Notes: a model not told the origin generated them from the letters alone. A stretch of DNA of 64,000 nt from Nyssa sinensis (GCA_008638375.1 CM018051.1:10089387-10153386); one strand, 5' to 3'. Shown: positions 1-15,100, counted from the first letter of the stretch. Translations and numbers: made by a program.

Positions 1-100
1 AGTATGAGGTAACTAATACATCTATTGCCCTAGAAACCATGGACACGGGTCTGCGCTCTAAAATGACGGTGCGAACTATTGCCAAGCACAATTGTTTAGC
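1..100 (-). CDS. RMC1: RMC1 exon 8 (cut by window edge)
   Basis: Acceptor TTTCAG before 100. Encodes [20 protein letters not shown] and continues [13 protein letters not shown] to the edge. This is the start of the conserved region leading into the C-terminal Mic1 domain, which lies beyond position 1. Confidence 0.9.
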
Positions 101-3100
101 CTGAAATAGCAAAAATGGCATAGCATAACCACCCATTACAAGGTTATCTTAAAGCAATTGTTCAATGGATATCTTTAAGAGACACACAACACTACAAGAG
201 AATAAAATGATTCTATTCAATGTTAATTAAAATTTAATATGATTCCATTTATTAAGGGCCTTGCTTTGATGTCCACTTGAATTTGAATGCAATCATTTTT
301 TAATTTCATGGAATAACAAAATTCAACATTCTCAAGATTATTTCTTGAGATGGCTTCCAGTTTCCTAAATGGCTCTATTCAAAATGATAGATCTGTGAAC
401 TGAGATGATGTGTAAAATGTAAATGGACCATCTAAATTGAAGGGTTATCCAAACAGGCCCTATATACATAAGGTCAATTAAATGATTCCAAGAAATGATA
501 CCATTCCCTTGTTTCAACATAACTTTCAGTGATGTTTTATTGCATAGCGAATCATCCTAAATGATGGATTTTCCCCTTCAAATGCTATCATAGAAATAAT
601 TTAAAACATCATATCCAGGTGGTGTACCAGTGTCCTCTAAAGCAAATCAAGCAGTTGTCTAAGAGCATATTAAAATTTAAATTAGAACATAACCACCTTA
701 TTTGCTTCCAATTTACGTCGCTGCAAGAACTCTAGCACTGATGACACTTCTGAACTACTGGCAGAAATAGCCTGCAAAGAAAAGAGAAAATTCAAGAACA
801 GAACAGCAGATCACATCACTTTAGATAATGCAAAAACCATCCATTAATACTTGCCTCCAAGTCCAAATGGACCTTCCACAGCAATCCATTAGAAACATCA
901 CATATAAGGTCAGGAACAAGAAAAATCCAGTCATCTCCATAGATGATTGCTTCGGTTTCGCTTAAATCTTTTGCCTCTGAACTTTCACCGTCTTTGCTAC
1001 TCAATTGAGAGGATGAAATATTGACCCTAGGAAAACCTCTAAATAATAGAGGAAGTGGGGCAGATATTGGTGCTCGGGAATCTGCAAATATGTCATATAG
1101 TATAACAACCTTTGCATCCACTTGATGAACAAGCAAAACATTGTCAACCACACTCACAGCAATCTTACTGGAATAAATTGGCAAAGAGCCCTGAAAATAC
1201 AAAATTATAAGTTATTTATTTATTTTTTGGATAAATGAAAATACAAATGATCCATGATAAGGAAGAAAAGGACGAAGAAGAGGAAGACAAAAATAATAAT
1301 CTTAAGTTATATTAATTGCTCGAGGACCACAAACATGACCATACCCACACACAAATTTAAATTAGAATTACGACACCCACCAAAATAAATTCCCTACATG
1401 GATTTCATTTACCTTGAGTTACCAATGAAATAATAGAATTGTAAGAAACCAAAAACACAACAAATTAAGGACTTAATATTTATTGAAGCTCGGTCTGACC
1501 AAAATGAAAACGAAATTTTTATAAAGATAAACAAGAAACAGATTTTTACAAGACATTACTTGCAGGTTACCCCTTTTTTTTTCCCACAAGGATAAGTATC
1601 TTAAAAAGTGCTGAAGGGGTTGCAACCCCAGTACATGTAAATTATACTCCGGTCTAAAACCACTTACCTAGAAGTCATATCCCCTAGAAATCATTTGAAG
1701 TAGATGCAAACCCTTCCCTAGAAACCATTGATACAAAGAACTAAGCATCTGATGTTTTACTTGTGGACTGGAAGTTCCTCCCCCTCAAAAGTATGCCTTT
1801 TTTTTTTTTTTTACCAGTAGAAGAATAGATTTTAGAAATGACTTCCAAGGGGGGCGTATCCATATTACAAGAACAAGGACAGTGAAAAAAAGTTAAAATC
1901 TAAGATCCCCTAAAAAATCTAAGAAAGTATCTAGATACATATGATTGTCCTCTGTTACAGAATATACATGTACAGCCTATAGGATTAACTGTTACAGTGT
2001 GAACAGCTTGTAGATAGGCTTAATTATAGGGATTCCTAATTAGTTTGCCTTCCTGTTATAGACTCTCATTATGTGTATATATATACTTGTACCTATGAAT
2101 AAAAGGTCATCTAGAAAACTATTTTTCTCTCTTGTTTACATGGTATCAGAGCAATTCTGAAAGTCAAATTTTTTTCTCCTTTTCTTTTTTTTTTTTCTCT
2201 TTTCTTTTCTTTCCAGCTATTCTGCCCACAGTGAGCAGAATTAGAAAATTTCTTGGGTCACCCTGTTCGAGTAACCACCTATTCTCACCGCCGTTCAGGA
2301 CTGGAGCCCCACCTGCCGATTGGTCTCTCCCAGAAGTCCGGTCACAAGAAGCCCAGCGCGTGAGCCTCACGCGCCACCAGAAGCCTTCGCCTTCGTCACT
2401 TACCTACGCGCCGGTGTGTGGAGGCGTGTGCAACTACGCCTCGTCCTCCGGTCAGTCTTTCCGGTGTCGCCCCACCCTTTCCGGCACTCCTGTGTGTCTG
2501 TTGCTTCGCTGCTGTTTGTTTGGACACTGCCTTGGTTGCTTTTGTATTCTGTTTCTATGGCTGACGGACAAAAGAACTTGGTTGTGACTGATGTGATTCC
2601 CATGATGTCCAAAATCACAGAACATAAGTTAACTGGTCCAAATTATTTCTATTGGTGTAAGACTGTTCGGATTTATCTGCGGAGTATCTCTCAGGACAAT
2701 TATCTCACTGCAGATCCACCAACGGATAATACTCACCAGGAATGGTTGAGAGATGATGCTCGCTTATTCTTGCAAATCAGGAACTCTATTGACACTGAGG
2801 TCGTTAGCCTGATTAATCACTGTGAGCAGGTTAAAGAGTTGATGGAATATTTAAAATTTATGTATTCTGGAAAGGGAAACATTTCACGTATTTATGAAGT
2901 TTGTAAGGGCTTTTACCGTGCTGAACAACACGATCAATCTCTTCAGGCCTATTTTATGAATTTCAAAAGGACCTATGAAGAATTGAATGTCTTGTTACCT
3001 TTTAGTTTTGATGTCAAAATCCAGCAAGCTCAACGGGAGCAAATGGCAGTAATGAGTTTCTTGGCTGGCCTTAATTCTCAGTTTGAGATTGCTAAATCTC

Positions 3101-6100
3101 AGATCCTCTCTGGTGCTGAGATTTCCTCTCTACACGAGGTCTTTACTAGGGTACTTCGCACTGATACCAGTGCATTTGTTACTTCATCTGTTCATGCTCC
3201 TAGTGCTCTTGTTAGTCATAATGGTGGATCTGAAACTAGACGGTCATATCATAGGAATCATAACAGAGGAGGACGTACATGCCGTCGGGACAATAAGAGT
3301 CAGGATGCAGGAGGCGTTGTATGTTATTATTGTGATGAGCCGGGCCATACCAAACGCATGTGCAGAAAATTGCAAAATAAATCTCATACGTCTCACTCAG
3401 CCCATGTTGCCGTTACTCCTGCTACACTTCGCTCATCTGAGCAGACCATTACAGTTTTTGCAGATGAATTTGCTAAATTTACTCAGTACCAAGAAGCATT
3501 GAAGAATTCCTCTCACCCTATCACTGCCATTGCCGAGTCAGGTAAACCAAATACGTGTCTTCTTTCCTCTTTCTCACAATGGGTCATTGATTCTAGTGCC
3601 ACAGATCATATGACAGGTAATCCTAGTCTCTTCTCTACTTTTCAATCACACACATCTCCCTCTAATGTTACTTTAGCCGCTGGTTCTACTTCTTCTGTTC
3701 TTGGTTCTGGTACTGTTAGTCCAACTCCAATAATTTCCTTGTCTTCTGTATTGAGTCTACCAAGATTTTCTTTCAATGTAATGTCTGTAAGTAAACTTAC
3801 TCGTACCTTGAATTGTTGCATCTCATTTTTTCCTGATCATTGTCTTTTTCAGGATCTTATGACGAAGAAGATTATTGATAAAAGATATGAATCAGGAGGT
3901 CTCTACATTCTGGATACCCAGGTGCCCAGGCCCATTGCATGTTCCAGTGTCTTAACTCCTTTTGAAGCACATTGTCGGTTGGGACATCCTTCTTTACCTC
4001 TATTGAAGAAAATATGTCCTCAGTTTCATAATGTATTTTCCTTGGATTGTGAGTCGTGTCAGTTTGCAAAACATCATTATTTGCCTTCAGTCCCTCGAGT
4101 CAATAAAAGGGCTAGTTTTCCCTTTGAGATAATCCATTCAGATGTTTGGGGTCCGTGTCTTGTTGTGTCCAAAACTGGATTTCGATATTTTGTTACTTTT
4201 GTTGATGATTTTTCTAGTGTAACTTGGCTTTATTTAATGAAGAATCATTCTGGATTATTTTTCCATTTTAGTGCCTTTTGTGCTGAAATTAAAACACAGT
4301 TTAATGTTTCTGTGCATACATTAAGGAGTGATAATGCCAAAGAATATTTTTTCGATTCATTTCAGACTTACATGCTTCAGAATGGCATTCTTCACCAATC
4401 CTCTTATGTTGACACACCATCTCAGAACGGTGTGGCTGAAAGAAAAAATAGGCATCTCCTTGAGACAGCCAGGGCACTCTTATTCAAGATGCACGTTCCT
4501 AAACAATTTTGGGTTGATGCAGTTTCCACAGCCTGTTTTCTGATTAATCGCATGCCTTCATCTGTTCTTAATGGTGAGACTCCTTACAGTGTCATTTTTC
4601 CTACTAAACCCTTGTTTCCTTTTGAATCTCGAATATTTGGTAGTACTTGTTTTGCTCGTGATGTTCGTCGCCAGGTAACTAAATTAGATCCCAAGTCTTT
4701 AAAATGTGTTTTTCTGGGTTACTCTCGTCTACAAAAGAGGTATCGGTGCTACTGTCGTAGTATTAACAATTATCTTGTGTCAGCTGATGTTACCTTTCTA
4801 GAACATATTCCTTTTTTTCCTACTTCTTCTACTTCTTCCAGTCAGGGGGAGAATGATGATCTGTTGGTTTATAATGTCACCTATCAGTCAACTAATACGG
4901 CTCCTCCACCTGCTGCTACACCACCACCACCACCTCCTACTCGCTATGTTTATTCCAGACGACGAGACCCACCTGATCCATGTCTGGCACCTGTCTCTTC
5001 TTCGACATAAGATCCCCTGACCAGTGATCTTGATCTACCCATTGCCCTTCGCAAAGGTAAGCGTCAGTGCACTTATCCTATTTCATCGTTTGTTTCTTAT
5101 GCTCATTTGTCTTCTTCTTCTTGTTCTTTTGTTGCCTCCCTTGATTTTGTCACTATTCCCAAAACTGTGAATGAAGCCTTGTCCCATCCTGGCTGGCGTC
5201 ATGCTATGATAGAAGAGATGACTGCTTTAGATGCTAATGGTACTTGGGATTTAGTGCACTTACTTGCAAGAAAGAAAGCTAATGGTTGTAAATGGGTGTT
5301 TGCTGTCAAATTCAATTTTGATGGCTCCGTGGCTCCCCTTAAAGCCCATCTTGTGGCTAAAGGCTATGCTCAGACTTATGGTGTGGATTATTCTAACACT
5401 TTCTCTCCAGTCGTTAAATTGACCTCTGTTCGTTTATTTATTTCCATGGCAGCTACTAATGCTTGGCCTTTACATCAGTTGGACATCAAAAATGCCTTCT
5501 TACATGGTGATCTCCAGGAAGAAGTCTATATGGACCAACCACTTGGGTTTGTTGCTCAGGGGGATTGTGGGAAAGTTTGTCATCTTCGTAAGTCCCTATA
5601 TGGTTTAAAACAAAGTCCCCGTGCTTGGTTTGAAAAATTTAGTCAGGCATTAGAAAAGTTTGGAATGAATAAGAGCAAGTCTGACCACTCAGTTTTTTAT
5701 AAACATTCTACATCTGGCATTAGGAATGGCAACGGGGGCGGGTTCGGGGCGGGGTGACCCTTCCCCGACCTCGACCCCGTTTATCTTTTCTTCCCCCGAC
5801 CCCGCCCCGCCCTGTTTAAATTTTACCCCGACCCCGCCCCGAACCCCGTTATATTTTTTTTTTTAAGTTAAAATTTTTATTTTAATAAATAAATAAATTT
5901 ATTTTTACAAAATAAATAATATAAAAAAATATATTTATATAAGTGTAATATAAAAAATCTTAAAATTAATTTTATATAAGATTATTTATTTATAAATATA
6001 ATATATATAAAAAAAATTAAAAAATTTAATATATAAACGGAGCGGGGCGGGGCGGGGCGGGGTGACCATTCCCCGACCCCAACGGGGTTTTAAAAGCCCT

Positions 6101-9100
6101 GCCCCGACCCCGTTTATGGGCACCCCATACCCGTCTCATTAGGGGCGGGGTGGGGTGGGGCTTTTTGTCATCCCTATCTGGCATCATTCTCCTTGTTGTG
6201 TATGTGAATGATATTGTCATTACTGGAAGTGATATTGTGGGAATTTCATCTCTGAAGTCCTTTCTTCACAGCCAGTTTCACATGAAAGATTTAAGGGTGT
6301 TGAAGTATTTCTTGGGAGTTGAGGTGACAAGAAGCAAGAAAGGCATCTTCTTATCCCAGAGGAAATATGTGCTTGACCTATTAACTGAGACTGGAAAGTT
6401 GGGGGCCAAGCCATGCAGTGCTCCAATGCTTCCTAATCTACAACTCACAAAAGATAGAGACTTATTTGAAAATCCTGAAAAGTATAGGAGAATGGTTGAA
6501 AAATTAAACTATCTTACAATAACTCGTCCTGATATTGCATACTCTGTCAGTATTGTAAGTCAGTTCATGTCTTCCCCAACAGTTCACCATTGGGCAGCTT
6601 TAGAACAGATCTTGTGTTACTTAAAGGGAGCTCCTGGACGAGGGATACTGTACAGAAATCATGGACATACTCACATCGAACCAAGCTGCTCTTCATATTG
6701 CTTCCAATCTTGTGTTTCTTGAACGAACCAAGCACATTGAGATTGACTGTCATTTTGTTCGTAAAAAGTTACAGCAAAATTTGATCTCTACAAGACATGT
6801 GAGAACTAGAGAACAACTAGGAGATATTTTCACAAAGGCTCTCAATGGGGCTCAGGTCAATTATATTTGCAACAAGCTGGGCATGATTAATATCCATGCT
6901 CCAGCTTGACGCGGAGTGTTACAGAATATACATGTACAGCCTGTAGGATTGATTGTTACAATGTGAACAGTTTGTAGATAGGCTTAATTATAGGGATTCC
7001 TAATTAGTTTGCCTTCCTATTATAGACTCTCATTCTGTGTATATATATACTTGTACCTATGAATAAAAGGTCATCTAGAAAACTATTTTTCTCTCTTGTT
7101 TACATCCTTTTTCAACCAAAAACAAAGAAGACGCAAAAAGGAATCTTTAAAGCAAAAAATGGACTGCTCCTTCCCTTCAAAAGTTCTTCGGTTTCTTTCT
7201 TGCCATAAACACTAAGAAAACAAAGGGCCATACTACACGGCCAACTTAAGAACAATTCTCGAATAGAGGCTAGCATAACCCAATGGCAACCAAACAAGGA
7301 AAAGAGCAGACTCCAAGAATCCCTACAGAACAGACAATGAATAAACAGGTGGTCAATTGGCTCGCCCTTGCATTTACACATACAATACCGATTAGCCAGC
7401 TGAAAACCTCAACGCTGCAAATTGTCCATTGTCAAACAAACATCCCAAGCTACCATCCAAGCAAAAAAAAAAAAAAAGCCACCTTCTAATGCACCTTAAA
7501 CTTTCAAATGAATTTTCACCAAAAGGAAACTTCTCTATCTCCCTCCATAGCTCGATAAAAGAATTGAACAGTGAATATTTTGCGTTTATTCACTATCCAA
7601 ACCATAGCATCCTCACTTCCAGTCCTCACCTTAACTCATCCCAAAATCTCCAAAAGACCCTCCACCTCCCCAGGTCCCAATCATAGAAATTTCTATGAAA
7701 GCATGGACTCCACACTTCTCCCCCCACAACATCAACATAATCAGCAACAAAAGCCTCCTTATTACAACAAAGGCTAAGGACAGAGAATCTCTTCTTTAGA
7801 GGCACATCACAACACCAAATATCCTCCCAAAATCTCACTCAATCGCTCTCCCACTTCAAATTGAACTGCTGAAAACCTACTACTCCCCTCCCAATGGACT
7901 TCCATACACCACATCCAAAAGGCTCTCCACCACCTCCCTCAAAGACCACCTTCCCACCCATATTTAGAAGCAATGACATCTCTCCACAAAGCTCCTTCCT
8001 CTATTGCAAATCTCCACAACCACTTTCCCATAAGAGCTGAGTTAAATAATCTCAAATTCTTGAAGCTCAAGCCTCCCTTGGCTAAAGGCAACTCAGCCTT
8101 ATCCCATCAAATTAGATGCATCTTTTTCTCCCCCTCCTTTCTTTCCCAAAGAAAATCCAGCTAAATTTTTTTCAATCCTTTCTCCACCGATGCTAGCATT
8201 GGAAGAAGGGACATATAGTATGTGGGAAGGTTAACAAAAGTACTCTTAACAAGAGTCACTTTGCCCCCCTGACCCCCCGAAAGGTATTGCCACTTCCACG
8301 CCACCAATCTCCTCTGACATCTTTCCACCATTGCATCCCACACCGCCTCAGAATTCGCACAAGCACCCAACGGGAGACCCAAATACTTGGCAGGATACGA
8401 ACCCACCATACATCCCATCCCTCAATATGCCAATTTCCTTCTGCTCCATCCACTAGATGCTAGGCAGAGCCATTTTCCGCATTACTTGCAGGTGGGTATG
8501 TTTTAGTTTGAATCAAAGGAGAAAAATGTAGTGTTATTAGCTCAAGTGAAATATATGAATGTACAAGGAAGAAAAGCAGGTAACAGGAATAATCTTCAAC
8601 TAATTAATGCAAGTTCCAAGAAAGACAAGCAGGTAAGAGTAGCAATCTTCAAATAATTAATGTGAGTTCAAAGGAACATCATAGATAGTCTTCAACTAAT
8701 TAATGCAAGTTCCAAGAAAGACAAGCAGGTAAGAGTAGCAATCTTCAAATAATTAATGTTAGTTCAAAGGAACATCATAGATATGTAATGGCTTTTTCTC
8801 CCATACGAGCCAAATCGTAGAATCCTTCATCTTATTAATTTTTTTTTTTTGAACTGTCGAATCATCAATTTCACCATTTGTTGTAAAATTTATGTATGAT
8901 GTGTGTGCTACTCATCACATCCTATAACTATTTTTGGTCTCAGTTATTTCCCGTTATCTCTTTTCTGTTTCCTCCACTTAATCAGAATCCTTATCAGTTC
9001 TCAATCACCCAGGTAGCATCATGTTAAAGAAAGAAATACCATACAGACCAGAAGAGGGTTTGGCTTAATACATTATTGATATAGATGTAATCAACTTTTG

Positions 9101-12100
9101 AGGTTGTTTCTTTCACTGACTTATAAATAAATAAAGATTGTTTCTTTAATTGTTCTTCTTAATGCAAAATTTATCGATTTTCCAAATTCTAAAAGAAATG
9201 CTTTTTAAGTAATTAAATCACTCATTTGCCTGCCTGTCTAACTATTATCTGGATCCATGATAAGTTCATCACAGTTGTGAGACACTTCTTGCATGGGAGA
9301 TCCTATCTACCGATTTCTTAATTTACCTTGTATGGTCTTTGGATAATACTGGACACGGTATGGCACAGAATATTAACTATGCTGGTTGTAACCAGTTTAT
9401 TTGTGCGGCTTAACGGGGATGATTCATTAAGAAGGTGAGCGTGGATGAAATTTTTGTGAGCTCTAACAAGAGTTATGTAGAACTATATAACTTAGCAGTT
9501 TAAACAAGACCTTCCTGTGATTTAAGCTCTTCATTAATTACACAATTGTACAAAAGTATTTCAAATTTATGATCAAGATTCCAAAAAATCTATTAAAATT
9601 GGTCTTTCTTATTATAAAAACTACCGGAAAAACTTATCATACTAGGTTACTTACAGTTAACACATTACTTCAATGTCCAAAGAAATTCAGTCACTACATA
9701 AACAAATTCCCAAGAATTGCATTTAAGAGAGACAAAATATTGAATGAGAAGGAAATGTGAGCAATAACGCACCTGTTGTACAACAGCATCACGGTAAAAC
9801 CTATATAAGTGGAGTAGCATTGCAACCCTATCTATTTGCAAGCAGTATATCCTACCATAACTGTGAATCGACAAGAAGTTGGGGCTAAATTTTGGTGAAA
9901 ATTTTAACTTCACAAGCAAAAACTAGTTAAAAAAAGAATGAAAAATAAAATCTTACACAGTGACTATATGGATATCTTCAGCAGCGAGAACGGGCTTACT
10001 GTTTGCCTCAGATTTAGCCATTGCCATATCGAACTTTGGCAAGCGAATAATCCCTGCCGAAGAAATCTGAGCAGAAGAAATAAAAACTACATCAAACCAA
10101 CAAAACAACAAGGAGATTGAATGGTTGCAAACCAATAACATTTGTGTTCTTCCTCCATGCATCACTTTTAGTAGGTTGCAAATATTCTTAAAGCATTAAT
10201 ACCATTGGAAGTACTTTATGGAGATAGAATGGTTGGAAATCAATAACTTGCTAGTTTTTTGTGAGGATCGACGAGTCAAACAGAGTGAATAGGTATAGCC
10301 TATATGTGCCGGAGGTGGATAGAGGGGGTGGATGGAGATGGGCTACTCAAAATTTCAGAGAGTTAGCTCCAGAGTGCACCAAAGGAAGAGTGAGAACTGA
10401 TGTTTCTTTCAAGGAGGCAGCTCAGGTGGATGGGTGGCCAGATTCTCGATGAAGATAATTGAGGGAAAGGCAGATCAAGGAGAGACATTGTAATCAATGT
10501 GGACCCATGCAAAGAGAGACTGGAGTTTCTAAGAATATTTTGATTGGGAGGGTGGGGTTAGGTGGGACGCCGGCAACAGAGAGATACAAATTGCAGGAAG
10601 GGGTAGATCGTCGTTGGAGGGTGCCTTCTGGTGTTTGGGTAGTGGAATTGTTTGAAGAGGCAGAGAGGATTTGGAGACAGCGGGAGCGGTTTTTCAATGG
10701 TATTCCAGTCTTTCTAGATTGGTGATCTTTTTTTTTTTTTTTTGACAAGTAAGATAAATATCATAAAATAGCACCAAGGAAGTGCACCCCAAGGATCAAA
10801 GTTTCGTTTCTTTTCCATCGAAACGGCCGAAACGTTTCCGTTTTTCAGGGAACCGAAACGAAACACTAGTAGAATATCGAAATTCACATGTTTCCATGGA
10901 AACAAAATTGTTTCCGTGGAAACATACCGAAACTAGTGGAAACATACCGAATCAGAGGAAACATTTTTTTTATATCAACAATAATTCTAAAAGTTAGTAA
11001 AAAATAATATCCATTTATTTTTCAAGGATTAAGACGCAAATTTACAAGAAGATATATTTCTATTATTTTTTCTAAAATAATAGAAAAGTAGTAGGGAAAA
11101 TAAAATGTAGAGAAACAACTATTTAAATACTAAGTTATTAATTATAATAGGCTTAAATCGTTATTTGTTTTAATTTTTATTTTATATGTAACTTGTGTCA
11201 AATTATCTAATTTGTGGATATTACATAGTATATATCTATTATGTCATTTATCATGAATTAGTATCATTTATCATGAATATGATGTATATGCCTTAAACAT
11301 GCACAAATATTCAATAAAAAGGCTTATTTGTATAAATAAATAAATTTTAAGTTATGTTTCCACATATTTTCAATTTTTTCTCTGTTTCTATTATATTTCC
11401 GAAACGTTTCCGTTTCCGGACAGACCGAAACTATGCATCGAAACAATATTTTGATCCTTGGTGCACCCCAAGTACAAAAAATATATAATCATTCTATGTA
11501 TCAATGCACATAGAATGCAAAAAAGGCTACAAAAGAATCTATATCTATGGTGTAGCCTCCCGACAACCAAAAAAAATAGAGAGGTCAACACTGACGCCTT
11601 TACCTTTCGGATAGGGTACTCAATGCCCTCAAAAGTTCTATTATTTCTTTCCCACCAAATGGCAAAGAGGGACTAGTCTCTGACTCTCCAAGCTTTTACC
11701 ATTCTACTGCTGCACAATCTTCCTCTCCAAGACTCTAAAGACTTCTTTGGAAGAGGGCAGAAAAACCCATGAAATCCCATAAAGACCAACCATAAGCATC
11801 CAATGCTCTCGAACTGGTTTTGAACCAGAGGAGATTTGGATACGATTCATTGGTCTGTCAGCATGCCTTTGGAGCCCGGAAGTGTTTAAGGCTTTGAGGG
11901 ATAAACGTGGGGGATTTCGAGGATGGATGAGGAAACCACAAAGAGAATGCATATGTGGTGGGGAGGAGTATTAGTCACAAACCCAAGAAACCCCATTACG
12001 ATGTCGGTGCGAGTTGAGATGGGTTCCTAGGAGTTTGTTATTCAGGTGTGGGTTGAGAAAGGCCCTTATTTTCCGACGGGCAAAGAAGTTGCAAAAAGAA

Positions 12101-15100
12101 GATACAATAACGATGCCGGAGAAGAAGGTGGAGATACAGATGGAAGGGGGATGTCCACGCTGTTAGTGTGTGAGAAAAAGGGATGGGGTGCCCCTGCGCA
12201 GCCGTACGAGGGTCAAATGGGTTTCAGAAACATGGCCTGTCAGGAACAAATTCAAAATTTGAACTGTGGACGAAGCGGTATGGGCCGGGAACATGGGCCT
12301 AGGGGCTATGGGGTTAATGATAATCCTTGTGGGATGAGAAGAAGCGAGGACAACAGCTTTGAGGATGGAGTTAAATTGGGCCCAGGGAAATGGAATGGGC
12401 CTGGAGCTGGAGCTGGAGCTGGAGCTGGGTGGAGAAATGCTAATAATGTTACGCGAATGGGGCTGGGTGACAGATTGCAACAAGGAAGCGGGCCAAGCCC
12501 AAGAAAGTTTAGAAGACCTGAAGGGCAAAAGCCCATGGGGTGGCAGAGTGAGCTTGCCAAGCCCAGGTACAAATAATTATACCTTTGGACACTGATGTTA
12601 CAGGTGAGACAGAGAATGGACCTTGAAGAGCATGGAATGGCAGACAGACAAGAGCATGGAATGGCAGAACAAAAAGATGTAAGACGATGGGGTAACAAAT
12701 GTGAGTCATCGGCAGACGAGGATGAACAAGAGTTTGTATCAGAGACGATCATGTCGGAAACCAGGGAGATAGCAGAGGATGATTCTGAAAAGAGAAGCGA
12801 TGAGGGACAGATGGCTGATTGTTCAGGAGGCAGGGAGAGCCAGATAGAGAGAATTTCGGCTCTGGCAGAAATAGACACTTTAAATGGGGAGATGGAGGAG
12901 TTGGGGGAGCTGGGTGAGACGTGAAATGCAGAGACTAATATAGGCAAGGAGGTAATCAGCTTAGCAAAGGATTTGGGCCAGGAGCAGCAGGTGCTTTATT
13001 GTGAGCCTATTGCAGCAGAGAGGCCAGAGTTGATCGATCGTACAAAGGCTGTAATCAACAGTGGAGATGGGTGGGATCTGGAAAGAAGGCAGCTGAAAAT
13101 GTTTGAAGCTTCAGCATGGGTTCTGAGGAACATAAAAACAGTGAGCAGATGTTTACGTGTGACACGCAAAGACCACGAAGAGGAGAAGACCACAAAGAGG
13201 AGTTGATGTCTTTAATTATGAAGATAGAGCAGCACCGCAGGAATACCAGCAAACCGAAGGGCCAGACAACTCCAAAACTAAGGAGAGAGTTGCAGAATTT
13301 GCAGTCATCAGTGAATTATGAATCTAGGGGGCAGAAGAATGTGCAAGGGGAAGGGGGAAATAAACTACTGTCTTACATCTCCTTGAATTCCAAAGTACTA
13401 TCTCGGAATGTTAGAGGATTAATTGACCCTGATAAAAGGATGGCAGTGGAGGGATTGTTGCGGGTATGGAAGCCAACCATGATCTGTCTCCAAGAAACGA
13501 AGATGGAAGAAATGAAAACAGAGATTATCCGAAGCATTTGGCGAGGCAGATGGGTAGAATGGAAGCACAGAGGAGCTAGGGGGACTGCTGGTGGAGTGTT
13601 GTTGATGTGGGATTCCAGAGCTATTTCTTGTGAGGATTACTGGATAGGTGAGTTCACTGTGTCATGTAAGTTGAGATGGCAATGGATAATTTCCTGTGTG
13701 TTTATTCTGGAGTTTATGATCCATCTTCTGAATTAGATAGACAAAATTTGTAGGAGGAGTTGCGCACTGTCAGAACCAGATGGAGACTTCCGTGGTGCGT
13801 GGGTGGAGATTTCAATGAGATCAAGTCACCAGATGAATGAAGAGGATGCAAAAGGTTATCCAAAGGCATGAGTGCATTTTCTGATTTCATAAATGAGTTG
13901 GAGCTGATCGACTTGCCAATGGAAGGTGGTGGTTTTACCTGGGTTAGTGATAGATCAGAGCCAATAATGTCCACATTGGACAGATTTCTTCTATCGACAG
14001 ATTGGGAATTACATTTTCCAGGAACGACACATTCCCAGGGCCTATTTTTGATCATGCGCTTGTCTTACTCGATTGTGGGGGGCTGCGAAGGGGGAAGAGT
14101 CCATTTAGATTCGAGAATACGTGGCTGTGGGATCCGGAGTTCAAGGAAAGGGTGAATGGTTGGTGGCAGAGCTACACAGTAACTGGGTGGCCGGGATATG
14201 TTCTTGCAATGAAACTGAAGTTGTTGAAGCAAGATTTGACAGGGTGGAATAGGGAGATTTTTGGGGACCTTAAGCTGAGAAAGGCTAATATTGTGCAGGA
14301 GAATAAAAGTTGGGAATCAAAGGAGCAAGGCAGCCGGCTTACAGAGGAGGAAAAGGCACATAGAGATTGTTTGAAAGCGGAATTGGGCAGAACTTTGAAG
14401 GTAGAGGAAATATGTTGGAGCTAGAAGTCCAAATATATGTTGGACCTAGAAGTCCAAATCCCTGTGGTTAAAGGCGGGCGATAGGAACATGAGGTTTTTC
14501 CATAAGATGGCTAATGCTCACAGATGCTTTAACGACATGGGATCAGTGACAATCAACGGGGGAAATTCAGGGAGGAATGATAGGTCAAAGATGGTATTGT
14601 CATGTTCTACAAATCCCTGTACAAAGAGACTTGTGAAAGGAGGCCTTTAATGGAGGATATGGAGTTTGAGACCCTTGTCGGAAAATCAGAGGTTGGGTCT
14701 GGAAAGACCTTTTGTTGAACAAGAGGTAGCGGATTCTCTAGCTCTATGCAATAAGGATAAAGTGCTAGGCTCAGATGGTTATTCAATGGAATTTTCTCAG
14801 AGGTGTTGGTTGGTTGTTTGAAGGGAAGTTATGGCAATTTTGCACCATTTTCACGAGCATGGCACTTTTAAAAGAAGCTTAAATGCTACTTTCATTGTCT
14901 GGATTTCAAAAAAGACAGGGAGAAAAGGATATTCAGTATTTCCGGCCTATAAGTTTGGTGGGAGGCATTTATAAGCTGGTAGCTAAAGTGTTGGCTTGCA
15001 GGTTAAAAGGAGTATTGGCACGGATAGTCAGAATGCTGTTTTTGGAGGAAGGCAGATTCTGTACGCAGGGATTGATAGCTAATGAATGCATTGATTCGAG

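Larger units (their letters stand above)
1953..7104 (+). mobile_element. Ty1/Copia LTR retrotransposon, inactive, nested in the intron 5 LINE
   Basis: Two 188-bp LTRs, each starting TGTTACAG and ending TTTACA, differ at seven positions (3.7%). A primer-binding site complementary to initiator tRNA-Met follows the 5' LTR. The flanking bases TCCTC and TCCTT are a 5-bp target duplication with one mismatch. The order gag, protease, integrase, RT, RNase H defines Copia. It runs antisense to RMC1. Confidence 0.95.
1568..8479 (-). mobile_element. 5'-truncated L1-like LINE in RMC1 intron 5, split by a Copia insertion
   Basis: A 14-bp direct repeat, CATTACTTGCAGGT, flanks the segment (1554-1567 and 8480-8493) and fits a LINE target-site duplication. 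The minus strand encodes the end of reverse transcriptase (8161-8418, with [10 protein letters not shown] and [10 protein letters not shown]) and a zf-RVT-like region (7112-7381, with DHLFIHC). Poly-T runs at about 1570 and at 1799 mark poly(A) tails, so a second LINE tail may be included. Without the Copia insert about 1.75 kb remains, so most of the 5' part is missing. It lies in the same orientation as RMC1. Confidence 0.75.

Noticed and set aside
2320..2556. In-frame 79-codon extension upstream of the Copia gag start
   Set aside because: Low-complexity, Arg/Pro/Ser-rich leader reading with no gag similarity; gag similarity starts after the ATG at 2557.
8570..8790. CRISPR-like direct repeats
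   Set aside because: Only two 96-bp units without spacers, in a plant intron; a plain tandem duplication.
12306..12947. 213-codon minus-strand ORF, proline- and serine-rich
   Set aside because: It is the antisense shadow of the LINE ORF1 region; its Ala-Pro run mirrors the Gly-Ala repeat on the plus strand.
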